Assembly (NCBI GenBank): GCA_949425635.1
Contig: CASPWD010000002.1
Coordinates: 62,001-126,000, forward strand
DNA length: 64,000 nucleotides
Source of the DNA: an uncultured Bacilli bacterium
GTDB taxonomy: Bacteria > Bacillota_I > Bacilli_A > RF39 > UBA660
Direction: 5' to 3'
Shown here in pieces: positions 1-8,437 of this stretch; positions within the stretch are counted from its first letter, which is position 1; each line of letters begins with the position of its first letter. The translations under genes were made by a program, and so were the position numbers. The notes below the pieces were generated by a model that saw only the letters and a program-made list of their open reading frames with translations, did not search any database and had not been told where the DNA came from.

Positions 1-90
1 TAATCCTTCATTGCAATAAAATTTTAATGTGTCATAGGAAAGTCCAGTCTTCTCACAAGCTTGTTTCATAGAATAAAGTTCTTTTTGCAT
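1..90 (-). CDS. MerR-family transcriptional regulator, N-terminal fragment (runs off the window)
   Basis: The 30 codons visible on the minus strand begin with ATG at position 90 behind a GGGAG Shine-Dalgarno (101-105). They encode the start of a MerR-type winged helix: SMKQACEKTGLSYDTLKFYC matches the usual helix-turn-helix followed by the (R/K)YY/FYC step. The rest of the gene lies outside the window. It is divergent from an aldo-keto reductase gene whose promoter has the 19-bp spacer typical of MerR targets, so it probably controls that operon. The effector cannot be inferred because the C-terminal sensor part is missing. Confidence 0.75.
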   Translation of the reverse strand, partial: MQKELYSMKQACEKTGLSYDTLKFYCNEGL

Positions 91-135
91 AATTTTACAT
101 CTCCCAAATAATTTTATATTTTTTTAAAAAAACCA

Positions 136-166
136 TTGACCGTGTGTTACTCACGACATTTACAAT
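136..166 (+). promoter_or_regulatory. MerR-type promoter with operator in a 19-bp spacer
   Basis: TTGACC (136-141) and TACAAT (161-166) are separated by 19 bp, the over-long spacer that MerR-family regulators remodel. The spacer holds an imperfect palindrome, CGTGTGTTACTCACG (141-155, 12 of 15 positions symmetric). It drives the aldo-keto reductase gene. That the neighbouring minus-strand regulator binds here is inference. Confidence 0.7.
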
Positions 167-213
167 GGTATTGTACAAAAGAAAAAATATATTGTCAAGA
201 AAGGAAAATTATT

Positions 214-1104
214 ATGGAATATGTAAAACTAAATAATGGCGTAGAAATGCCAATACTAGGATTTGGAGTTTATCAAATCCCTAAAGAAGAAACAAAAAGA
301 TGTGTCCTCGATGCTATTAAAGTAGGATATCGTTCTATCGATACCGCTCAAAGCTATTTTAATGAAGCAGAAGTAGGGGAAGCAATAGCAGAATGTGGAA
401 TTCCACGTGAACAATTATTCATTACCACTAAAGTATGGATTGATAACTATGGTTATGAAAAGTGTAAAAATTCTGTTATGGAATCTTTAAGAAAACTAAA
501 AACAGATTATATTGATCTTGTTTTATTACATCAACCATTTAGTGATTACTACGGAGCTTATAAAGCTTTAGAAAATCTTTATAAAGAAGGGAAAATTAGA
601 GCAATTGGTGTATCAAACTTCTATCCAGATAGACTAAGTGATATTTGTTTATTTGAAAGAAATGTCATACCAGCAGTAAATCAAGTAGAAACAAATCCAA
701 TTAATGCACAGGTTTTAGCGCAAGAAAATATGGAGCGTTATGGTGTACATATTGAAGCTTGGGCCCCATTTGGAGAAGGAAGAAATGGTTTATTCGAAAA
801 TGAAATTTTAGTTAATATTGGTAAAAAATACAATAAATCATCTGCTCAAGTAATTCTAAGATGGTTAATACAAAGAGGTGTAATTGCCGTATGCAAATCA
901 ACACATGTTGAAAGAATGGAACAAAATTTCAATGTCTTTGATTTTGAACTAACAGAAGATGACATGAGTGAAATTAAAAAGTTAGATACAACAGATAGTT
1001 TATTTTTCAATCATCAAGATCCAAAAATGGTCGAATGGTTCGATAACATCGTTAAAGAAAGAAGAAGTAATGAAGATTGTCGTAAAGACAAAAAAAATTG
1101 GTAA
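214..1104 (+). CDS. aldo/keto reductase
   Basis: This is a 296-residue NAD(P)H-dependent aldo/keto reductase of the bacterial 2,5-diketogluconate reductase type, a cytosolic TIM barrel that reduces aldehydes and ketones. The catalytic tetrad is visible: Asp43 and Tyr48 in SIDTAQSYFNEAEVG, Lys73 in ITTKVW and His106 in LLHQPF. An open frame extends upstream into the promoter; the start chosen is ATG 214, preceded by AAAGGAA and giving the family N-terminus MEYVKLNNGVEMP. It is the first gene of an operon with an anchored flavodoxin 17 bases downstream, probably under the divergent MerR protein. The substrate is unknown; carbonyl or quinone stress is a reasonable guess. Confidence 0.92.
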   Translation: MEYVKLNNGVEMPILGFGVYQIPKEETKRCVLDAIKVGYRSIDTAQSYFNEAEVGEAIAECGIPREQLFITTKVWIDNYGYEKCKNSVMESLRKLKTDYIDLVLLHQPFSDYYGAYKALENLYKEGKIRAIGVSNFYPDRLSDICLFERNVIPAVNQVETNPINAQVLAQENMERYGVHIEAWAPFGEGRNGLFENEILVNIGKKYNKSSAQVILRWLIQRGVIAVCKSTHVERMEQNFNVFDFELTEDDMSEIKKLDTTDSLFFNHQDPKMVEWFDNIVKERRSNEDCRKDKKNW

Positions 1105-1121
1105 TAGGAAAGTGAGAATTT

Positions 1122-1832
1122 ATGAATAAGAAAGTTATAGGAATAATTATTTGTTTATTAGTAATATGTGCTATAGGAGTTGTAGTATTCTTTATTCTTA
1201 ATAATAAAAGCTTAAGTGAAGAGAATAATAAACAAAACAACAATACAAATGAAATAATTGAAAACAATAAAGAAAATGAAGAAAAGGAAAATAAAGAGAC
1301 TGAAGAAAATAACAAAGCAGAAGAATCTGAAGAAGAAAGTACTACTTCAAACGGAAAAACTCTAGTTGTATATTATTCAGCAACAAACAATACAAAAAGC
1401 GCAGCAGAAAGCATTGCTAAAAACTTAAATGCTGATATTTTTGAAATAGTACCAGCAGAAGTTTATACCGATGAAGATTTAAATTATGGGAATCCTAATT
1501 CTAGAGTATCGAAAGAACATGATGATGAATCTTTAAGAAATGTTAAATTAAAAACTACAAAAGTAGAGAATTGGGATAAATACGATACAATTCTAATTGG
1601 TTATCCAATTTGGTGGGGAATAGCAGCTTGGCCAGTAGACACATTTGTTACAGCTAATGATTTCACTGGAAAAACAGTAATTCCATTCTGTACATCAGTT
1701 TCATCTGGACTTGGAGAAAGTGGCAAATTACTAGCTGCAGAAGCAAAAGGTGGGAATTGGTTAGAAGGACATCGCTTTGGCTCTCATCCATCATCAGCTG
1801 ACATCAAATCATTTACAGATAGTATAAAATAG
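1122..1832 (+). CDS. membrane-anchored flavodoxin-like protein
   Basis: A 236-residue protein. Residues 5-27 form one hydrophobic helix, residues 29-75 an Asn/Glu/Lys-rich linker, and residues 80-236 a flavodoxin domain. The FMN phosphate loop is YSATNNTKSAAESIA, and the conserved IGYPIWWG and IPFCTSVSSG segments of the Flavodoxin_4 family are present. The likely topology puts the flavin domain outside, tethered to the membrane. It follows the aldo/keto reductase in one operon and has a close relative at 28227, also next to an aldo/keto reductase. It may pass electrons between flavin or quinone partners; the partner is not identifiable here. Confidence 0.85.
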   Translation: MNKKVIGIIICLLVICAIGVVVFFILNNKSLSEENNKQNNNTNEIIENNKENEEKENKETEENNKAEESEEESTTSNGKTLVVYYSATNNTKSAAESIAKNLNADIFEIVPAEVYTDEDLNYGNPNSRVSKEHDDESLRNVKLKTTKVENWDKYDTILIGYPIWWGIAAWPVDTFVTANDFTGKTVIPFCTSVSSGLGESGKLLAAEAKGGNWLEGHRFGSHPSSADIKSFTDSIK

Positions 1833-2008
1833 GAGTGATAATAAGGAGTAGTAACACCTACATCTGATGGTGAAGAAATTATGGAAAAATAGAACATAAA
1901 CAGGAAAAATAATTTATTTTTTCTTTTTTGGAAAAATTATCTAAACAAATTTAACAAACTTTATGTTACAATAGATTTTAAATGATTAAAAAGTAAGGAG
2001 AATAAAAA

Positions 2009-2335
2009 ATGGAAAAACAAACTGCAGGAAGAACAAAATTAGGTAACCTAGCACCTAAGTTCGCTGAATTAAACGACGATATATTATTTGGTGAAGTGTG
2101 GAGTAGAGAAGATAAGTTATCCCTAAGAGATAGAAGTATGATAACAATCTCTGCCTTAATGGCTCAAGGTTTATTTCCTCAACTAAAATCACATTTTGAT
2201 TTAGGAAAAAAGCATGGAATTACTAAAGACGAAGCGGTTGAAATTGTAACTCAACTAGCTTTCTATTCAGGTTGGCCAAAAGCATGGAGTGCTTTTGAAC
2301 TTATAAAGGAAGTATATGGTGATGAAAATGAATAA
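2009..2335 (+). CDS. carboxymuconolactone decarboxylase family protein
   Basis: A 108-residue single-domain member of the CMD/AhpD-like all-helical fold. Family features are the SLRDRSMITISALMAQG helix and the hydrophobic FYSGWPKAWSAFE segment. The AhpD CxxC redox motif is absent, so alkylhydroperoxidase chemistry is unlikely; the protein resembles the small YurZ-like/gamma-carboxymuconolactone decarboxylase group. A TACAAT -10 lies at 1967-1972 and the Shine-Dalgarno is AAGGAG. Its last codons overlap the cupin gene, a pairing often seen in Firmicutes, sometimes as one fused polypeptide. The true substrate is unknown. Confidence 0.88.
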   Translation: MEKQTAGRTKLGNLAPKFAELNDDILFGEVWSREDKLSLRDRSMITISALMAQGLFPQLKSHFDLGKKHGITKDEAVEIVTQLAFYSGWPKAWSAFELIKEVYGDENE

Positions 2336-2756
2336 AGAAGAATTTAATAATATTAATGTATTTGGATTAGGCGAGTCTAATGATTCCTACGCTAAATATT
2401 TTAGTGGAGCGTCATTCTTAAATCCTCTTACAAATCCTGCGACTTGTCCATTATTTTTAGCAAACGTAACATTTGAACCAGGTTGTCGTAATAACTGGCA
2501 TATTCATCGTGCTAAATCTGGTGGAGGACAAATCTTAATTTGTACTGCTGGCGAAGGATGGTATCAAGAAGAGGGTAAAGAAGCTGTTGAACTAAAACCA
2601 GGAGTTGTAATTACCATACCAGCAAACGTTAAACATTGGCATGGGGCAAAGAAAAACTCTTGGTTTAGCCACATCGCTATTGAAGTACCAGGGAGTGATA
2701 CTTCCAATGAGTGGTGTGAACCAGTAACAGATGAAGAATATAACGAATTGGCTTAA
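2316..2756 (+). CDS. cupin domain protein
   Basis: A small cupin (about 146 residues) with both beta-barrel motifs. GCRNNWHIHRAKSGGGQ supplies two metal-binding His, and the second motif VKHWHG supplies another. Three in-frame ATGs (2316, 2322, 2328) follow one AAAGGA at 2305-2310; 2316 and 2322 are both well spaced, so the start is uncertain by two codons. It overlaps the carboxymuconolactone decarboxylase gene by 20 bases and is surely co-translated with it. Such CMD-cupin pairs are usually annotated as oxidative or aromatic metabolism genes without a proven reaction. Confidence 0.88.
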   Translation: MVMKMNKEEFNNINVFGLGESNDSYAKYFSGASFLNPLTNPATCPLFLANVTFEPGCRNNWHIHRAKSGGGQILICTAGEGWYQEEGKEAVELKPGVVITIPANVKHWHGAKKNSWFSHIAIEVPGSDTSNEWCEPVTDEEYNELA

Positions 2757-2911
2757 TTAATAAAAAACATCATTTTTTATAAAAAACACCATATATTCAC
2801 GTATTTTTCACAAAATGAAATTAAAATATATAACGAATTTTAAAGTTGGACTCTAAAAATAATTGAAATCTTAAAGTTCTCTCAGATGTTTAATTAATAA
2901 ACAGAAAATTC

Positions 2912-2985
2912 CAAGTATAGAAAAAAAGCATACGTATATATTGATGATAAGTATTTTACATATATGAGTTTTATCTCTATACTTG
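2912..2985. repeat. inverted repeat in the 2757-3049 intergenic region
   Basis: CAAGTATAGA (2912-2921) is repeated in exact inverted form as TCTATACTTG (2976-2985) around a 54-base A/T-rich centre. The rest of the 293-base gap holds no convincing gene or clear terminator. The role is unknown. Confidence 0.4.
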
Positions 2986-3049
2986 AATAAAACACAAAAA
3001 AGAATAAAAGGAATTACTTTGAATTAAAAATTGACAGGATGTGTAGTAA

Positions 3050-5110
3050 ATGAAAAATAAATTTAATAACTCTTATGTAATTACTTATATTGTATTAATG
3101 CTTGGTATGTTTTTACCAGAAGTGATATTTAAATTAATAAATAAATCGAATATTTTTGATATATCTACGTTAAGAATCTTTTTAGGAATAAATATAATAT
3201 GTGCAATTGTTTCCTTCTTTTTGAATTTTGCCAACCACATAGTTAAGAAAGTTGTTACTTCTATATTAGTTTTTGCAACTTCTGTCTATGCTTGTGCCCA
3301 ACTAGGATTCTTTAACTTTTTAGGTGTTTATATTTCTTTTCAAACATCTAGTCAATTAGGAGCAGTTAAAGATTATGTTAAAGACTTTATACGCAGTTTT
3401 AAACCATATTTTTTCCTAGTTTTAATCCCATTTATTTTAGTTATTGCATTCTATATCTTTTTCTCTAAGAAAACGAAAAATGAGAATATAAGTTTTAAAA
3501 ATAACACTTTAACTTCAAGTGCTTTACTTATGGCGAGTATCATTTTATATGCTACAACTATACTAGCTCCAGGTTTGCAAAATAAATATCAAACAGTTTC
3601 GACTAAGAATTTATTCTTAACAGCTTCGAATCCAAGCTTAACTGTAGAGCAATATGGTTCTTTAGGATTCTGTTTTCTTGATGTTAAAGCAATGCTTTTT
3701 CCAGTAACATTAGAAGAAAACTATGTTATTAACCAAAATTATAATAATGCCTCTAAAATAACAGAATTAACTAGAGAAATTGACGATACACTTTGGCAAC
3801 AAATTATTGACGAAGAAACCGATAAAACAATGAATTCCTTAAATAACTATTTTATTAATCGTAAAATCACCGATAGAAACGAATACACAGGTCTTTTTGA
3901 AGATAAAAATCTAATCGTAATTATGATGGAAAGTGTAAATGATATCTTCATTAATCCTGAATATTATCCAAACTTCTATAAGTTATTGAACGATGGTTGG
4001 TATTGGGAAAACAACTATTCTCCTCGTAATTCTTGTGCCACTATGAATAATGAGTTTAGCGGTATGACAAGTCTATATTCTATATATAACACTTGTACAG
4101 CTAGTAAATACAAAGCAAATACTTACTATGAAAGCATCTTTAATTTATTTAATAAAACAGACTACACAACTTTCTCAGCCCATGACTATACTGAAGCTTA
4201 TTATCCAAGAAATACGATTCACACCAATATGGGTAGTGGTGAATACTTTGGTGTTGAAAAGCTTGGTATTGAGTACTCTGATGAATATATTAACTGGGCT
4301 AATGACGATGACTTTATGGTTGAAGTTCTAAATATCATTGATGATAAAGTGGAAAATGATGAAAACTTTATGACTTGGCTAACTTCCGTTTCATCACATC
4401 AACCATATAGTGTCGATTCAATTCAAGGTAATAAATACTACGATTTAACAGAAGGCACAGATTACCCAGAAGATGTTCGAAGATATATGTCTAAATTAAA
4501 AATATTAGATGATGGTCTAGGAATATTACTCGAAGGTCTAGAGAGTAGGGGTATCTTAGACGACACAGTAATCGTTTTATATGGAGACCACTATCCATAT
4601 GGAATAAGTACAGACAACTTAAATCAAGTATTAGATTATGATACATCAGAGTACTATAACGCTGAAAGAGTTCCATTTGTAATATATAATAGTGAAATAG
4701 AAAGTAAAGTTTATAGCGAGTACACATCTTACATAAACATTCTTCCAACATTAGCCAATCTATTTAACATTGATTATGATCCAAGATTTTATCTAGGCAC
4801 AGATCTTTTAAGTGGAGACTACGAATCAAGAGTAGTATTTGCTGATGGCTCTTGGAAAAATGAAAAATTCTATTATGACGCAACGAAGAATAAAATCACT
4901 AATTTTACCGATGAAGAACTTTCACTTGATGAATTAAAAGCTATCAATGATGATATCAATACCAAAATTAGTGTAAGTAATAATGCAATAAAAAATAACT
5001 ATTTTGCCTATCTAGAGAAGAAACTTACTCAAAAAAGCAGTGATAGCGAAGAAAAAAATGTTACTGATAATAAAAATAGCAAAAATAGTAAAGTAGTTAA
5101 TGGATCATAA
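3050..5110 (+). CDS. LTA synthase-family sulfatase (phosphoglycerol transferase-like)
   Basis: A 686-residue membrane protein. About five transmembrane helices lie in residues 8-180, followed by an extracytoplasmic alkaline-phosphatase-fold (sulfatase) domain from about 285 to 600. Likely metal and catalytic residues are Glu294 in VIMMESVND, nucleophile Thr331 in RNSCATMNNEF, and Asp513-His514 in YGDHYPYG. This is the architecture of LtaS and related enzymes that move glycerol phosphate from phosphatidylglycerol onto cell-envelope polymers. Around the nucleophile the sequence is RNSCATMNNEF rather than the GQGKTSDSEF type of LtaS, so it may belong to a sister subfamily. The tail is Asn/Lys/Ser-rich. 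It is a single gene closed by its own terminator. Confidence 0.88.
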   Translation: MKNKFNNSYVITYIVLMLGMFLPEVIFKLINKSNIFDISTLRIFLGINIICAIVSFFLNFANHIVKKVVTSILVFATSVYACAQLGFFNFLGVYISFQTSSQLGAVKDYVKDFIRSFKPYFFLVLIPFILVIAFYIFFSKKTKNENISFKNNTLTSSALLMASIILYATTILAPGLQNKYQTVSTKNLFLTASNPSLTVEQYGSLGFCFLDVKAMLFPVTLEENYVINQNYNNASKITELTREIDDTLWQQIIDEETDKTMNSLNNYFINRKITDRNEYTGLFEDKNLIVIMMESVNDIFINPEYYPNFYKLLNDGWYWENNYSPRNSCATMNNEFSGMTSLYSIYNTCTASKYKANTYYESIFNLFNKTDYTTFSAHDYTEAYYPRNTIHTNMGSGEYFGVEKLGIEYSDEYINWANDDDFMVEVLNIIDDKVENDENFMTWLTSVSSHQPYSVDSIQGNKYYDLTEGTDYPEDVRRYMSKLKILDDGLGILLEGLESRGILDDTVIVLYGDHYPYGISTDNLNQVLDYDTSEYYNAERVPFVIYNSEIESKVYSEYTSYINILPTLANLFNIDYDPRFYLGTDLLSGDYESRVVFADGSWKNEKFYYDATKNKITNFTDEELSLDELKAINDDINTKISVSNNAIKNNYFAYLEKKLTQKSSDSEEKNVTDNKNSKNSKVVNGS

Positions 5111-5130
5111 TAAAATAATTTAAATAAGTA

Positions 5131-5159
5131 AAAGTAATGAAAAATCTCATTACTTTTTT
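5131..5159 (+). terminator. intrinsic terminator after the LTA synthase-like gene
   Basis: AAAGTAATGA pairs perfectly with TCATTACTTT around a six-base loop and is followed by a T tract. Confidence 0.85.
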
Positions 5160-5197
5160 ATTTGCAACAACTTATAGTAAAATACACCATAAAACTA

Positions 5198-5235
5198 TTG
5201 ACAATAAAATACATATAGTTTAATATACTATATGT
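5198..5235 (+). promoter_or_regulatory. promoter overlapped by a 25-bp palindrome
   Basis: TTGACA (5198-5203) is followed at 17 bp by TAATAT (5221-5226). Perfect 9-bp inverted arms ACATATAGT (5211-5219) and ACTATATGT (5227-5235) flank the -10 hexamer. This is the geometry of a repressor operator. The four-gene operon starts 14 bases further on. The cognate repressor is not adjacent and is unknown. Confidence 0.75.
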
Positions 5236-5248
5236 AAGGAGGGTAAAA

Positions 5249-5944
5249 ATGATTAGTTATGTTTCAACTAAGAGAGAATACTTACCAAAGTTTCTAAAAA
5301 AATTAAAGAAGTTAAAAGAAGAACCTATATTTTCTAATAGTGAAATAGTAGGAAAAAAGACTTACTATGAAGATCATGGTATCTCTTTAGTAGTAGAGCG
5401 TTATTACAATCTAAACAATTTATGTGTAATAAGAACTAACTCTAAAAGCTATAAACCAGAAAAAGGCCTAATTAAAGTATCAGATACATTCACTCAAGAA
5501 AACATCTTATCTGGATTTATTAAAGTTCCTAACTTTATTTTAGAAGGAACAGATGGAATAGGAAAAACAACTACTATTGAAGGACTTCTAAGTGACAGAA
5601 TCGTCTGTTTCGATAGAGAACTTGATAATATCTGCAAGTATATGTTGTTTGATGTTCCAATGGAAGTAAGAATAAAAAATTATAAAGAGTATTTAGAAAA
5701 AGCAAGAGAAAAAATTCTATTTTTAGTTAATAGAGATGAAGAAGAAATAAGAAGACGTATATTTTCACGAGATGTCATAACTGAATTTGATAGATATGCA
5801 GTCGAATACAATAAGATGTATTATGAAACATTCAAAGAAATGGAAAAACGAGGCTATTTATATGACAGATTATTCATGCTTGATTGTACAGGTTTATCTA
5901 TTCCAGAACAAAAAGAGCAAGTAAAAAAATTGGTGATTAGGTGA
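5249..5944 (+). CDS. thymidylate-kinase-like P-loop protein with an unassigned N-terminal domain
   Basis: A 231-residue protein. Residues 95-231 resemble a dTMP kinase/NMP kinase: Walker A FILEGTDGIGKTTT (Gly100-Thr108), a DR motif near 122, and an Arg-rich lid (NRDEEEIRRRIFSR, 161-174). Residues 1-92 are not part of a normal thymidylate kinase and I do not recognise them. The first gene of a four-gene operon ending at 8419, five bases before the next gene, with a strong AAGGAGG site. Phosphorylation of a nucleotide is likely but the substrate is not determined. The last gene of the same operon looks like a divergent thymidylate synthase (ThyX), which makes a pyrimidine deoxynucleotide plausible. 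Confidence 0.7.
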   Translation: MISYVSTKREYLPKFLKKLKKLKEEPIFSNSEIVGKKTYYEDHGISLVVERYYNLNNLCVIRTNSKSYKPEKGLIKVSDTFTQENILSGFIKVPNFILEGTDGIGKTTTIEGLLSDRIVCFDRELDNICKYMLFDVPMEVRIKNYKEYLEKAREKILFLVNRDEEEIRRRIFSRDVITEFDRYAVEYNKMYYETFKEMEKRGYLYDRLFMLDCTGLSIPEQKEQVKKLVIR

Positions 5945-5948
5945 TTTT

Positions 5949-6515
5949 ATGCCAAGCATTGTAGCTCATTATATCTGTGGAAAATTAGTTGCTAAAAAAT
6001 TAAATATAGTAAGCAATGAATATATAAAAGGTAACCTATATCCAGACTATATTGATGTAACTTACCACTATCGAATAGCTGGAAAAAGATTTGAAATACC
6101 TAATATAGATGAATTCATAAAAGAAAACAATCCTACTAACAATTATTTCAAACTTGGCTTTTTAACTCATTTAATATTAGATAAACTATATTTAGACGAC
6201 TTTGTCCTAAATGACATATATTCCAAAATAGATAACCAAATTAACATATTTGAAGAAGCTGATATTTATAATGACTACACTATAATAAGCACAAAATTAT
6301 TAAATAACTATAATTTTAATCTCGATGAAATAGATAATTTAATGTTAAGAGAAAAGAATATCAATATAACTAAATATAAAAAGAATATTGAAGTCATTAG
6401 AAAAAATAAGGATAAAAATCTAAAATATTTAAATACCCAAAGTTTTATTCATTTCTTAAATGAAGCAGCCGATAAAATCAGCGAATATATAATAACCAAT
6501 AAATATTACAATTAG
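5949..6515 (+). CDS. zinc-dependent phospholipase C-like predicted hydrolase
   Basis: A 188-residue protein with the layout of small Zn_dep_PLPC/S1-P1-like proteins: MPSIVAHYICGK (His7), GNLYPDYIDVTYHY (Asp33, His40), and LGFLTHLILDKLYLDD (His74, Asp78) as probable metal ligands. No signal peptide or transmembrane helix is visible, so it is probably cytosolic, unlike true secreted phospholipases C. Second gene of the four-gene operon. Given its neighbours, it could act as a phosphohydrolase or nucleotidase on a nucleotide, but that is inference; the family assignment itself rests on a few motifs. Confidence 0.55.
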   Translation: MPSIVAHYICGKLVAKKLNIVSNEYIKGNLYPDYIDVTYHYRIAGKRFEIPNIDEFIKENNPTNNYFKLGFLTHLILDKLYLDDFVLNDIYSKIDNQINIFEEADIYNDYTIISTKLLNNYNFNLDEIDNLMLREKNINITKYKKNIEVIRKNKDKNLKYLNTQSFIHFLNEAADKISEYIITNKYYN

Positions 6516-6530
6516 AAAGAAGAATAAATT

Positions 6531-7703
6531 ATGATAAGTGCAAATTATTTACCAAAAAGAAAAGAAGTTAATGTTGATTTTGAAACAAATTTAACTAAGT
6601 ATATTTATGAAGAATGTGACTATATCAAAGATATAAATAAAGTATATCCATGGCTAGATAAAATGATTAAGCAAGCTCTTGCTAATGGTCTATTCTTTAG
6701 AAATAGCGAAAATCATTCAAGTTTTAATTACTGGCAACCTTTATCAAACGCAGGAGTTCCTGCAGTACCAAGACCAGATTACATTCACGAACTAACATTC
6801 TTTATTCATGATGTCCTACATCACTTAATACCAGATTTACAAATTACAGGCAGAAGTGAACTCGATAAAAGAGTTTATATTATTGAAAGAATGTTAGGAG
6901 AAGGAGTATGCTTAGTCCTAGCAGATATGTATTTTATTGACGCACTAAAAGAACTAGGTATTGAATACGATTACTATAAAAAGAATATCTATCAAGGATT
7001 TAATGCCTTAAGAAAGAATACCTTATATGATAACTTATTAGGAAATGTTATGTTCTGCACTCTAGGAACAAAAGATTACTTCAAAATTGATCAAGATTAT
7101 GCAAGTGATTTAGACACTTACCTTGATTGGTTTGCTCCAGTATACATAAGTGACTTAAAATGGACTTTATCAAATGTTAACTCTAAATTATGTAGAGCTA
7201 AGTCTTCATTCGATTGGTTTGATGATTATAAAAATATGATTCCAGGTGGTATATCGAAGGATAGCAGATTGATGCTAAGTACAAGTTACATAATTGATAA
7301 ATTAAAATTAACTCATGAGATGACTGAAGAAGAACTAACTAAAAAGATATTTGATTATGTTTATGAAAACATCTTAACTTATGATGGTGAAGTAGTAGAA
7401 CAAGAAAGCAATAAGAAAAAAAGATTCTATGGTTTCCAAGCTAAAATCGCTTATGATTATAATTTAGACAAAGCACTTTATAAATCTTTAATTGAAAAAG
7501 AAGAATACGAAGAATTTGAGAAAGTTTATCAAAGTGATGTCGAAGAATTATTTAACAAACGTTTAATTACAGAAAAAGAATACAACATATTTAAAGAGGT
7601 ATATCCACATCATACAGCTTGTTTCATCAGCTATACTAGTAAATATGTTGAAGATGTTAAATTAAGCGAATATTCTAAAAATTATATATTTGGAGTCCTA
7701 TAA
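6531..7703 (+). CDS. conserved His-rich protein of unknown function
   Basis: A 390-residue, mostly helical soluble protein that I cannot place in a family. The striking part is residues 80-125: PRPDYIHELTFFIHDVLHH supplies His86, Glu87, His93, Asp94, His97 and His98, and ERMLGEG follows at 119-125. This density of His/Glu/Asp in adjacent helices suggests a mono- or dinuclear metal site, as in HD-type hydrolases or ferritin-like/haem-oxygenase-like diiron enzymes. No membrane segment is seen. Third gene of the operon; its TAA overlaps the next ATG (TAATG), so the two are translationally coupled. The function is unknown. Confidence 0.6.
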   Translation: MISANYLPKRKEVNVDFETNLTKYIYEECDYIKDINKVYPWLDKMIKQALANGLFFRNSENHSSFNYWQPLSNAGVPAVPRPDYIHELTFFIHDVLHHLIPDLQITGRSELDKRVYIIERMLGEGVCLVLADMYFIDALKELGIEYDYYKKNIYQGFNALRKNTLYDNLLGNVMFCTLGTKDYFKIDQDYASDLDTYLDWFAPVYISDLKWTLSNVNSKLCRAKSSFDWFDDYKNMIPGGISKDSRLMLSTSYIIDKLKLTHEMTEEELTKKIFDYVYENILTYDGEVVEQESNKKKRFYGFQAKIAYDYNLDKALYKSLIEKEEYEEFEKVYQSDVEELFNKRLITEKEYNIFKEVYPHHTACFISYTSKYVEDVKLSEYSKNYIFGVL

Positions 7704-8419
7704 TGAACACACGTGAGAAAACAAGTAAATTAATTGAATACTGTGGTGGTCGCGTTCTTGATGATAGATATGTTGTTGAACCAGGTGTTGTCTTAATATC
7801 TAAAACAGTTAATGTTATTCCTGAAGAAGTAAGAGAATTGTTTAATCTTACAGATGACAACAAACAACTAGCAGAGTTAAACGCCAGAATTACTTATATG
7901 AATTTCAATGAACCAAGGAGTGGATATGTCGAAGACATTATTAATAACAAAAAGCATCAATCTATTTTATCTAATATAAATTTAGGATTCCTAATAGCGG
8001 GAGTGAAAGGAGAAACTTTATTAGAATTTGTAAGTAGTGGAGCAAATATTAGTAGACAAACAACTTCAAGAACAAGATCAGCTGATGATACTCTATATGT
8101 TGCTAATGAAGATGATATACCTTTTATTGAAGAATATTTGCATTTAAGAGAACAATACTTGAGAGTTTATCCTTTAAGTAAAGATAAAGATGATATTGAA
8201 AAACGTAACGAATTTAACTTGTTTACAAAAGCAATGAGTTTTACTGTATCTATGAATCTGTATGATTGGGTTTATTATGTAGATAAAAAGATTATTCAAG
8301 ATTATGAATATGAATTTAAAGACATTTGTAGAAGAATAAAAGCCTTAATAAAAAAAGAATATCCTTATATTGAATTTGAAAGTGATAAAGAGGTATACAC
8401 TAAACGCAAAAAGCCCTAA
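7703..8419 (+). CDS. divergent ThyX-like (flavin-dependent thymidylate synthase-like) protein
   Basis: A 238-residue protein. Residues 108-133 (FVSSGANISRQTTSRTRSA, then DDTLYV) resemble the ThyX signature region RHRxxSxNExSxRY, although the canonical residues are not all kept. A downstream segment, RNEFNLFTKAMSFTVSMNLY (168-187) followed by DWVYYVDKK, resembles the ThyX helix with its conserved Arg and C-terminal helices. ThyX makes dTMP from dUMP with FAD and methylene-tetrahydrofolate; ThyX-like homologues can methylate other pyrimidine nucleotides. Changes in the signature suggest a different acceptor. Last gene of the operon, coupled to its predecessor by a 1-base overlap and closed by a strong terminator. 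The family call is moderate. Confidence 0.5.
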   Translation: MNTREKTSKLIEYCGGRVLDDRYVVEPGVVLISKTVNVIPEEVRELFNLTDDNKQLAELNARITYMNFNEPRSGYVEDIINNKKHQSILSNINLGFLIAGVKGETLLEFVSSGANISRQTTSRTRSADDTLYVANEDDIPFIEEYLHLREQYLRVYPLSKDKDDIEKRNEFNLFTKAMSFTVSMNLYDWVYYVDKKIIQDYEYEFKDICRRIKALIKKEYPYIEFESDKEVYTKRKKP

Positions 8420-8437
8420 AAATAACTTAATATAAAA

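Noticed and set aside
1052..1315. Minus-strand open frame across the aldo-keto reductase/flavodoxin junction
   Set aside because: It is opposite real genes and its Phe/Leu/Ser-rich composition is the complement of their Lys/Glu/Asn-rich codons; no ribosome site.
1833..2008. Short frame reading GVVTPTSDGEEIMEK after the flavodoxin gene
   Set aside because: Only 15 codons without a proper start; it might be a remnant of a decayed gene, but it is too short to support an assignment.
2757..3049. A gene or terminator in the gap before the LTA synthase-like gene
   Set aside because: Only short frames and a long-loop inverted repeat are present; nothing supports a gene, and no stem with a T tract is seen.
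7675..7863. Minus-strand frame over the third/fourth gene overlap of the ThyX-like operon
   Set aside because: Antisense of two coupled coding genes, no ribosome site, no recognisable protein.
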